From: Triatoma infestans
Lineage: Eukaryota > Arthropoda > Insecta > Hemiptera > Reduviidae
Direction: 5' to 3'
DNA length: 64,000 nucleotides
NCBI GenBank assembly: GCA_011037195.1
Contig: JAAEAF010001099.1
Coordinates: forward strand, 62,001 to 126,000
Shown here in pieces: positions 33,701 through 45,700 of the stretch (position 1 is the first letter of the stretch; the number at the start of each line of letters is the position of its first letter). The notes below the pieces were generated by a model. The model saw nothing but the letters and a program-made list of their open reading frames with translations. It did no database searches and had not been told where the DNA came from. Position numbers and translations under genes: made by a program.

Positions 33701-36700
33701 ATTTCTAAAAAGTTAGATGTCGAAATGCGTTCTAAAGAAAATACTTCTTCTTCGAGTTTCAGCAAATTTATTGCCTTCTTCAGGATGAAACTGAATTTAT
33801 ATTATTTATAATCACTGCTATGTTGTTTTCTATATTTATAATAAAAGAAATACATTTAATAAGATGATCCATATCTACAGCTTTTATTGAAGATTATCTG
33901 TAGAGAAAACTTTTTTACTTTAGTAATTCTGTTCTTATTTGTCAAGTTTTTCATATCCACTTTTTAAAGAAAATAAAAACAAATATTGACCTTGTATCTG
34001 GAACCAATTGAATTTTCATGATGATCCTGGTTTTTTTAATATCTTTATTTTATATAAGTCTTTTTATTTATTTATTTTTATTTGTTATTTTAATACGTGC
34101 TCTTTTATATTTGATATTAGCAATTTTCTTACCATGAAATTTACGTTTTTTGTTTGTCAGACAAAACCTGATTTAGAAGCTAATGGAATATAGAAAAATA
34201 ATGTTTGAAACAAATTTTTTCATGAAGCTAAATTCATTAAGATGGTCACATTCATTCATTCACAAAGGAGAATAAATAATTTTATTGTATTGTAAGGTTC
34301 GCGATTTTATTGCCAATACGAATATATTTTCACACATTGAAATAACGCGTTATTGCTTGTAATTATGTAAATGTAAATATCCTGCGCGAATCAGAGAGCG
34401 TTTTTTTTGTTGTATTTTGTTTTTTGATACTTATGGTTAAATATTTTATAAAAGAATTTACTATTTTTCTTCAGCACATTTAATTGTATTTAATATTTAA
34501 AATATTGAAAAAGGCTTTTTTGGAAGAAAACTAATGCCACCGCTTTCTCCAAAACTCCCTAAAATCAATTATGGAAAAAATTTCAGTTTAAAGTGACTCG
34601 CTTAAATATGTACATAAATATAGATCATTAAAGATAATGGCACTGTTTACAGGGAATCCCGATAAAACATTCATTAAAGTGATACTTGATACTGTACATG
34701 TAACAAACCGTATAAAAAAATTTTGCAAAGCCATTAAAAGAAAGGTGGTTAAAAAGCCCCAGTGCGACCAAAAAGATCTATGGTGGCTACTTTAGGTGTG
34801 AATATGTCTGTAAGGGTTAATGTGCATGAGAGTGTCTTTGCAGTCTTCCTTCACAGGAAAGCTTAGTAACGCAGCAGGCCAAAAAATACCGAAATGAATT
34901 TACTTGGTTTCAAATAAAAAGATAGATCTTTCATATAAGTACATAATATAATGGAAGATTCTTCTCGACCGTTCTTATATGAAGGAAAAGGATTTTGAGA
35001 TTCGGTCTTTTTAAAAAATAAAACAATTTAAATTCTTTCGCCAATTTAAACATATTAAAGCCAACGTTTCGACAATATATTGTCCTTTTCAAGGCATACA
35101 AAAAAACTATTATATAATCTTCAAAACATAACAAATTTAAAAACTTATGTATAAATTTGGAAAATAAAAAGTTGAGAACACCTCAACCATCACAGAGAAT
35201 AGTGTTACTTCTTCTTCTTACACATTCCATTTCCACCTTGGGATCTTCCGATTATTTCCTTGCGGAGATCACGTATTACAAGGAATGCTAGGTAAATTCA
35301 AACTGTTGAATCACTATTCTCTGTGATGGTTAAGGTGTTCTCAACTTTTTATTTTCCAAATTTATACATAAGTTTTTAAATTTGTTCTGTTTTGAAGATT
35401 ATTTAATAGTTTTTTATTTTAATGCCTTGAAAAAAACAATATATTTGTCGAAACGTTGGCAAGAATGTAAGTTTTCTTATTTTTTAAAAAGACCGAATCT
35501 CACAATCATTTTCCTACAATATTATAATGTTTAAAGCAATATATACCTTTTGGCGCTAAAGAAAGCTCAGAACAGGTATTTCATTAGAAAATTACATTTG
35601 AAAATCAGATCGCAATGCTTCTTTTTAAAAAATAAATAACTAAAAACATGTCTGAAGAAGATCCCGGGAACGATATGAAATTTTTGGAACTTTTGTAGAC
35701 AAATATAGGTGTCTTTCATTAAAAAGGAAATTGACAGAAAAGGGCCGAAATAAAAGAAACGGGTAATTAAGTTTTCTTCTACTAATATTATTCTGTTCCT
35801 TTTTGAGAGATCCCAAAAGTTTATGTTTAATTAGTGAAACAGTTATTGAATTAGTGCTGAAATAGATTTTAATTTCATACCGAATTTAGTTTATTTTATC
35901 CTTCATTCTCCAATGCTGTTGTTTTATCTCTGAGAATTATTGATTAGTTAATATGTTTTAAATGATTCAGGCCGCAATAAGGAGCACGATGAAATTTAAA
36001 CTAGGATTCTTCTTACACATTCCATTTCCACCTTGGGATATCTTCCGATTATTTCCTTGGGGAGATCATGTATTACAAGGAATGCTAGGTAAATTCAAAT
36101 TGACTGTAATTAGACATATCAGATCGTTGTAAAGTAAGAAATGCTTCGATATTTGTAAATTATAATAAATGCTTTATTTTTACAACTTACAATTTTTTAT
36201 GAAAAGTTTCATGTATAATTAACAGTTTTATTTGTTGTTTTCATTATTGCTGACAGGAAGCGATATGATTGGTTTTCATACCTACGATTATTGCATAAAT
36301 TTTGTGGATTGCTGTAATCGTAGATTGGGTTGCAGAGTTGATAGAAAAGCTTTACTGGTTGAACATGGTGGTAGATCAGTCAGAGTCAGACCATTACCTA
36401 TAGGAATACCTTATGACAGGTACTATTCTAACTTTGTTTGATTATTATTTATTTTGATATTTATAGGAGAGTAACAGTTACTTTTACTTATAGAATGGAA
36501 TATAGTAGATTTCAGTGATTTTTTAAATTAGTCAATTGTGAACTTAATCTTAAAATTAAAAGTATTTATTTTTTGATCATTTGCTTTCCGATGTTTCAAG
36601 CTTATCTGGCCATTGCTAGCTTCCAAAATTTCATCGGGTTTTGACACACTTAAACTTTTTTTCAGATAGAAAACAATGAGCATCTAAGCAAAATGTAGTT

Positions 36701-39700
36701 GGCTGTGGCCAAAGAAAAAAAACTTTTCAAATTTAAAAGTTTAGTCTATCGACATTTCGGATACTTTTGGTGTCCTTTCTCAGCATTTGTCAAGGAGAGG
36801 TTGAGAATTAATTGTTTTTACAAAATTAAGAATTGTTCTTACTAAAATTGGCCCCAGCCAATCGACATTTTGCTTTTTTATTAACAACGGCCAAACGTAA
36901 CTTATTATTTATATCAATGCATCTTACTTTTAGTAATTTAGATTGACAGCAGCTGAAGGTTATGCAAATCAAAATGAATGGGTCCTATGAATATTCCATG
37001 AAAACAGTAATGTTCGTTAGTAAACAGTCTGCATCAGTATATTTTAAATGTTTGAAATAATACAATGAAAATCTTATTTATTCAAACAGGTTTGCTCAAC
37101 TAGCTAAGGAAGCTGAACCAATCTTATCAGATAAGAAAGTCATTCTTGGTGTAGATCGACTAGATTATACTAAAGGTTTACCTCAAAGACTGAAAGCATT
37201 CGAAGTATTACTTACTAGGTATCCTGAACATTTAGAAAAGGTATTATAGTACTTTTAATTAACTGTATTATTGGATTTAGTTTTAGAATTCTCAAATATT
37301 TATTTCATTACATTATTATGAAGGTAGTACTGTTGCAAATTGCCGTTCCTTCTCGAACTGATGTGAAAGAATATCAAGACTTGAAAGAAGAAATGGATCA
37401 GCTGGTTGGTCGAGTGAATGGTCAATTTGCAACAGCAACTTGGTCACCGATAAGATATATTTATGGCACATTACCGCAGGATCAGCTGGTTTCATTTTAT
37501 AGGGATTCCGCTGTTGCTTTTATTACGCCTCTTAGAGATGGTCAGTTGAAGAGTATTTTGTGATGTGTAGTAGTTCAATTACTGCGCCAACTTTATAGAA
37601 TTAATTAATTCATTTTTTTTTTTTTTTAAGGAATGAATCTTGTTGCAAAAGAATATGTAGCATGTCAGGTTAAAGATCCTCCTGGGGTACTTATAATTTC
37701 TCCATTTGCTGGAGCTGGAGAAACTATGCATGAAGCACTCATTTGTAACCCATATGAATTTACTGAAGCTGCTGAAGTCCTTCATAGGTAACTTTTCGTT
37801 ATTTTTTTATAAATAAAAAAAAATGCGTTTTATGTTTAGAAAAATTAAATAAATTTATTATTAGAGCGTTAACAATGCCTGAAGATGAACGCACATTGAG
37901 AATGAATTATCTGAGAAGACGAGAAAAGGCAAGAGATGTTCATTTCTGGATGAAATCATTTTTAAAAGCTATGGGTACATTGATTAGTGAAGATGGTGAT
38001 ATAGTATTACCTCACAAACTTAGACCAATGACACTAGATGATTTTGACGAATATTTCTGCTCGTGAGTAAGGACCATTTTAAATAATTTATGTTTGCTAC
38101 TTTAAATTTTAATTCTTCTTCTCAAAAACAAACAATTGTTATTACTTCTTCCAGTATATACTGGTGGAAAAAAAAATGAATTGCTGTGCGAACATGTGGA
38201 TAGGTTAAGATCGGAGGGTCTTAGCGTGATCGGATTATATTCAAGAGAGATCGGTAGAAGTTTATAAAGAGTCGGTGATCATAAAAAGTACACATGAATC
38301 AATGGGCTGGATTCTGTAGGTCAAAAGTATTCTGTATCATACATACATATTATGTCCTTAGAGAATTATTAACTACTAGCTAACCTGGCCACGCTTTGCT
38401 GTTGCTCAGTCTGATTTTTAGGAAAGTAAATAGAAATATTATAGTTAACATAGATTCAGCAAGAAAACACATCATTCACTTTAATATCCTACTTTGCGAT
38501 GCTGTGAACTGAAAGGAAAGAAAGAAAAAATGTTTTTAACTGAAAGTTTTTTTTTCTTGTAAAGCTAGTGAATGGACTACATTTTTTGTTTGTCCGTTTT
38601 CTGCACATAAACATAAAGATCAGATGGTTTACCGATTCTGGAGCATGCGACATATAATTGCCCATGAAAGAAGCATTCGTTTTCTAAATTCCAACACTTG
38701 CAAAGTTTGTCCTTGCGCTATTGATAGTCATAGCGAACGCAAGGCGAATTGGAAATTGAAGTCATTTGAACTCAGACGCCATATCTGTCGGAATGAGTGG
38801 TATTCGTGGAAGTAGTACGTCTTCACCTTTATGAGATCCAATGAGAATTGTTGCTTCAATTAGATTATTCAACGATTTTTTAACTACTAATCGTGTACCA
38901 TTGAATAACTTTGGCTGATTGATGTTTCGGAGTAATATAATTGGCATTGCAATTTTCAAATTTAGAATGTGTGGCGGTAATACGGGAACATCGAGTAAAT
39001 TAAGAATTTCCGTTGGAAAATTCACTACATCACTTTGGTCCATCACGGAGTCGATGGATTTGTATGTCACTGTTTCACCTGCGATTCTGTTTAGAATGAT
39101 GTTGTTCATATCGAGTACGTCGACATTTTTAGCCGCTAGAATGGCTCTCCCTCTTAATCATGCGTGATTTTGATAATTTGTTTCGATGCTTTGAAATACC
39201 GAGTCTACTAATTCTTTTGAATGTACAATGTTGCAGAAATTAGATGGGAAGGTGATTTTTCCCGTTTCCGGATTTGTAGGATCAGTGCCGTTACCGAGTT
39301 CGAGTAATTGTCTTGAAAATATGGCAGCTGTTGGATCGTTTTGAAGTTAAACTCTCATATTCGTTGTTAAATGAATTTTTTTTACTGTGCTCCAAAGAGT
39401 TGAATATTTCAAACAGGCCTGCAATTCATCAGCTGGTGTTGAGCAAGGTATCACTGGAACCGTTTGCCTGAAGTCACTGGATACTAACTCCAATGCTTCA
39501 CCAAATGGAGCTTGATTATTTCGCAAGTTTTTCAATGTATGGTCTTCTGCTTCCAATGACTTCTTGTGAGCCATTGTACACTTATCCCATACAATAATTT
39601 TGCACGCTCGAAGAACCTTTCCCATTCTTGATGTTTTAGAAATGTTACATGGTTTTCTGTGATGTGAATGTTTAGTGACAGTTTAAGAGTTGAATGCGCT

Positions 39701-42700
39701 GTTCTACATCCTTCCATCAACGTAGCAGCATTACCTGAAGAAGCAAGTGCTAACGCAATATGGCCATTTGAACGGATTTTAGCCAGGATTAAGGAAATTA
39801 AGAACATTTTTCCATTTGCACCGGGAGCGTCCAAAAAGTAAATCCTCCGGATTGGTTAGTCACAGCTTGTATGATGGTATCAAATGCTATCCTTTGTTTT
39901 TAAAGGAGTTCAGTGTATTTTCTTGGATGAATAGCTGTAAGTCTTTTCTGGTGCATGATTGCTTTGTGAGCAGTTCTCTCTCGAATGTTGCACTGATCGA
40001 TCTATTCGGTACTGTTACTCTCAATTGGCCAACAACTTGCCATATATTGCAAGACAAAGATTCCCAATGAAAATTAGCGCTTCATTGTATATTTCTTCTG
40101 TGAAATCCAAGCCATGATTATGTGTTTCTTGACACATTCTGTGTAGAAGATCTTCGGCAGAGAGCGCGCCACGATCGCAACGCGTCTGCGTCTGTCTATT
40201 TCTGCCAACCTCGCGAAACGCTTAAATTTCCCGTTTCCGTGGGAAGTTCGGAATAGAGGTAATTATAAGTAGTTGAGAAAGAGGTTCAGAGAGCGCGCCA
40301 CCATCGCAACACGTCTGCGTCTTCTATTTCTGCCAAACTCGCGAAACGCTCGGAACTTCGGACTAAAAAGTATATATTTACACTTATATAAAAATGCAAC
40401 GTTGTGTAAAAATTTCAAGTCAATCCATCGACTACTTTTCGAGTTTTGCGGCCACAAACATACGGATGCTGAATTTTTATATATATAGATGTCCAGAAAT
40501 CCAAGAAATCCGCTTTTACTCTATCTGTTCTTCTTGTTAAAGCGATCCAAATAGTTGATAATTACTTTTTGGTTTACCAAAACCAAAGAAAAAAATAAAC
40601 GTATTTTATATAAACCGTTTAACTTTTTTGAAATTAATTGGAAAAAGTTTATTGTAAACAGTAAACCTGTATCCATTAACTAATCTGCAATCATGGATGT
40701 ATCTTCTCAGACCCATGTGAAAAACGATTTCGTAAAATACTTCGCATGGAAGATATTTTTTAAGATTTTTTATTGTATGTATTTTTGTAAGTAAAAAGTA
40801 GCAACTCGGCAGACGGTTTTCTAACCATTGCCTGAAGAGTTTTGTTTATTTTAAATGCGAAGGAGACGAAATACTTTTATTTTTGTTTTTATGTTTTTGA
40901 TACATTGTAAATATTTATGTATACTAGTTTCTAAATAAAACTCTTTTTTATTATATATTCTTTTGATGACGATGATCGTTATTTTTCAAACTTTTATCAA
41001 AATCCATTTTTCTATAAAAGATTTTTAAATAAATTTGTAAACATATTCCGTCTTTGAAAGAAAATACTCGAGTATAAATCTATAAAACATCTTCGAGCTT
41101 AAATCCAGTGGGATTTTTTTTTTGTGTTACACTGTATAATAATTATTGAAGGAGGTTCGATGTAATTATTATTATTATTATTATTATTTTGAAAAATGGG
41201 ATCAGTAGATAAAGTTTGGGGCACTTCTTATGCAAACCTTAATCATTTGAATTGTTTGTATCTTTTAGGAAGAAAAACACTTTGTCCTTTTGAAAATTTC
41301 CAGTATATTCCATTTTGTTTTAGTGAACAGTTTGTCAACAAAAAATTGGCTCTTTTGTTAGACTATGATGGTACTTTAGCTCCACTTGCTGCTCATCCAG
41401 ACTTAGCTGTTTTGCCAACTGAAACAAAAGCTGTGCTTCAGAGATTGGCCAACATTCCAGACATTCATATATCTATTGTTTCTGGTCGTAGTGTAGAAAA
41501 TGTTAAAGAAATGGTAAATTTGGTTTTTCCTTATTTGTTTTTAAATTCAGTTGTCTTGTTTAATTATATCGAGTTTGATTATAAACCTTAGGTTGGCATA
41601 GAAAATATAACATATGCAGGATCTCATGGTTTGAAAATTATTCATCCTGATGGAAGCCAATTTACACATCCCATGCCAAAAGAATATGAAGAAACAGCTG
41701 AACATTTACTTAAATCGCTGCAGGAACAGGTTAGAGAAATGAATCAGTCTGTGATATACTTGCAGATAGAAGGTTAACATTATTACTTCAATAAATAAGT
41801 CTATTAAAGCTTTCTTGAAACCTGATAGATTATTCTGTTTCAAAAGTACTAGATATATCTGTAAATATTGCAACCAATATTAATTGTAGGTATGTCGGGA
41901 TGGTGCTTGGGTGGAAAACAAAGGAGTGTATCTGACATTTCACTATAGAGAAACCCCAGTGGACTTGAGACCTGATCTTGTTTCGAAAGCTATGTCAATA
42001 ATCGAAGAGTCTGGTTTCATATCTAGTCATGCTCATTCTGCCGTTGAAGCTAAACCACCCATTGGTTGGAACAAAGGCAGAGCTTCTATTTATATACTTA
42101 GAACGGCTTTCGGATTAGATTGGAGCAACAGAGTTACAATTATATATGCTGGTGATGACAGTACTGATGAAGATGCAATGCAGGTTAGTAATATGGATTA
42201 TATTTACTCTTCATTTTAAACAATTGTTTGCCAAGATGAAAATAGTGATTTGCAGGTTAGCTAGAAGATAAAGTTAACCAACCTTATGGTTTTAGTTAGA
42301 TGTTGAGTCTCATATTTTTTATCGATGGTCTAACGAAGCTTCGGTCAGGTCAGGGTTAACAAAATATAAGCAAATATATTTTTTCAACCCTCATATATTT
42401 TGTTCAGCTCTGTTCCAACGAAAAAATCTCAAGGCGTTCAATTCAAGCCAAAAACAAGCAATAATTTTTTATTTATTTTTTTAAAGACATTATGTCAAAT
42501 TATGCAGTAGTGTTACAAAGCCACATATTTATTGCTTCTATTAAAATTATTAATGAGCTCAGAAATTAATGAGCTAATATAAAATCTGATGTGAAATATT
42601 GTCACAGGCATACCTTTTCCAAATCTCTATTTTTTTTTTTTTTTTTTTAACTATGAATGTTTATAACACATTAATTTTGTTTCATGGGGCATGTAGTAAG

Positions 42701-45700
42701 CACGCTGCGGTTCCTTCCGCCATTTAGTTCTGACTTTCGCTATCATAGCCCGCTACTAACTGTAGCTCCGCCATTTTTTTCTCACAATGCTGAGTCAACA
42801 CTTGTTTCTTCTCTCGAAAATCGAACCCTGAATTTTCGCACTAAATGCGATCGCGTTGGCCACTAGACCACGCGTGATGGCATATAGATAATAATACTAG
42901 TATAAAATATTATATGGCACTATAGATGGTAGCCAAAGACCACAGCTCATCAGAACTCCTCTTAAGATAAATTTTCTCGGTTATAGACCTATAAAGTAGG
43001 GAAGATTAACAAGATAAAGTAAAACGATTTCGACCGAAACTTTAGTGTATATCCCCTCATGAATCAGCAGAATATTGAATTTGACTTTTTGGATTTTTTT
43101 TTTTTTAAAGTATGCTTGTGCACACACACAGAGACCATTCTATGAACACTTTTTTCGTGTGATAAGACTTCAAATATGTTTTTCATTCGGTGAATACTTA
43201 GTCAGTTGATCTGACAATTGTGTATCACTATATGTTACTACAAATAGGAGAATGTAAAAAGAGGTAAGTGTCACAGAATTGAGAAGTAAAGACGTCTCGC
43301 TATCAATAATTTGGATTGGAATAAATTGATCATTTTATAAGGCAATTGTGCTGTGCTTATACTATTTCAGATATATTTAAACGTATAAGCAATGATGATA
43401 CTGGAGGAATTTTCAATACTGCTTTTTGCCATTTGAGACAATCGGTAATAATAGTAGTATTGTAAAGTTACATTTATTGTAAGCAGCAAATAAATCATCT
43501 TTACCAAAAACAGATTTATTATTAAAGAATTATCAGCCCCTAACCACATGTTGGACTTCAAAACTTTAAATTGTTTTTTTCTTCTATTTGGAGGAATAAT
43601 ATGATTTATTTAAATAAGAATATGCCATAGTTGTAATCATCAAGGAAGCCGAGTAATTAAATATTTTATTTTATTTTAAATCAATTGTTTTTTTTATATA
43701 ATCGTTAACAACAATATTTAGTTCACAATCAAGAATAAAAATTAATTTCTATAAGCTATGTAATTTTGCAAATGTAGCGAGAACTTTTCCTCACTATAAA
43801 AGTGTGAAGTTCCATAAAAAACAGTAAGCATTAAACTTAATAAGAACTTTATTATCATAATTCTTAGTAGAACCCGATGAAATAAGAATATTTATTTTTC
43901 TTTTTCTTCATAAAATTTGTTTGGCACAATGACAATCATGAGATTAGTCTCACAATGTTTAAGCTTATAGAGTGGATGTGGTGAACGTCGGTCAAAAAGA
44001 ATTTCCAGACTACCTTGGCAAATTTATCTTCTACAGAGTATAGGGGGTTTACTATTCTAGGGTGGTTGAGCATGGTCTGATGGTCTGTAATTCCTACTTT
44101 CCTGAGTCAGCAATTTAAGCCCTCAGGTTGTAGAGTGTCAACCTTGATTCATGCTTGGGGTCACCAACTGCCTGACCAAGTTCAAGCAGTAAATGGAGTA
44201 AAGATAGATATACCCAAGAATTGGTAAAAAATATATTAAATTTTGTGAAATTTTAATTTTCTGTTCAGTTAATTTATTTTTATTTAAATTGGTTGAATAA
44301 ATTCTTTATAATATTATGTTTTTTCTTGTAATTTTAGATTTCAAAATTTATAATCTATATTTTTTTTATGATACTTCTAATCAGAACTTTAAGAAAGCAA
44401 CAAATTTGCCGAAACGTCACTAAAAATTTGAAAATGTTTTAATTTTTTTTTTTTTTTACCCAAACTCGACAATAATTCTATAACATAGAATACCGCTGTT
44501 GGAAACAGTGTTTAGTATTTTTATATATCAGATTGTCTGCTTTCAAGGATTTGTATTTAAGTTTAAAACAATAAATTTTAGTGGTAATAGTGCTGATATC
44601 TCTAGTTTTTTCTTTTTCACAGAATACATCTAAACAGCAAATAAATGACCTTCTTTTAATGATACTTCATGCACATGAGAATAGTGAAACTTTAACAGTA
44701 TAGTTGCAATCCTTTAATTATGAATGTTGAAGCAGAAAATACAAAATTATGAATATTCCCTGAAAATTTACTTATTCTCGTTGGGAAAAAATGCAGTATT
44801 ATGAAACGCAATTGGAGTTTTTGTATAGATTGGAATTGTATTTTGTTTTAATATAAGAATAATTTTGTAAGAATAAACAAAAAAAATTAATATCATGAGA
44901 AGCATTATTGTGGTTAATACCTTTAGTACCATTGTCATTTATATATACTTTTTAGGCTTGAAAGGATTTTGTTTCTTTGGATGAGCGTCTCTGGTTCAAA
45001 TATACCACATCAGTAATGTTAAACATCGCTCTCAGTAAAGGTTTGCAATTAGGATCAATGTTACATGAAATAAAAAATTCTGCATATCATTATTGGATAG
45101 AAAAGGACATGAGATTATTGTCAAATAAAGATTGGGGGTACTGCAGTAGTCAATTAATCGGTTTTGGAAGCGTTGACAGCGGTCTGTTATGTTGTATAGA
45201 TATATGAAAAATCTATTAGAAGACATAGTATAATGGCATTTGCTATCTTAATATTTAATAGCGTTTTTTATAGGCTTGCGATATTTTGATTGTTTATTTT
45301 AACCGCACTCCCAGAGCTGGATACCATACACCGTGTAATGTGATCTGATCGGATGTTTGTTTTTCAATGAAAGCATAGATTTTTTTCCTTCAATTGTTTT
45401 GAGCCTTCCAAATGGTTTTATATACAAATCTTTATTAAGATTGTCATCTTTCTGTGTTAGCCATTGTCCCAAGGACAGTCCTATAAAGCGAATCGTTGTT
45501 AATTGATTAGCACTTCGTTAAGATTATTTATTGGCTTTGTATTCATCTTTCCTATTTGGTGTTTAGATATGATTGGATCTGAATTCAGGTGTTAATGCAT
45601 ATTACATGGTGCCTGCTTCATTTCTGTATTTTGTATATGTTGATAGAATTGGCTTATCCATCTATAAATTTTCTGTTAGTTTTTGTTTGTCTGCTTTGTA

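Larger units (their letters stand above)
38376..40489 (-). mobile_element. Helitron in Tps intron 10
   Basis: On the minus strand the element begins TCTATATATATAAAAATTC at 40489 and ends GGCCAGGTTAGCTAG at 38376. These are the 5'-TC and CTAG-3' ends of Helitrons, and it sits between a host A and a host T as Helitrons do. The interior encodes the C-terminal PIF1-like helicase in broken frames and lacks a Rep/HUH nuclease, so it is a non-autonomous derivative of about 2.1 kb. The 3' terminal palindrome before CTAG (gcgtggcc) is weak. Confidence 0.85.

Noticed and set aside
35212..35304. The exon 5 copy as a genuine alternative exon of Tps
   Set aside because: It lacks a splice acceptor and the first 36 bases of the exon, and a 2-base deletion breaks the frame.
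42820..42880. Possible tRNA gene on the minus strand
   Set aside because: Same reasoning: a unique body and a poly(A) tail follow, so it is a SINE.
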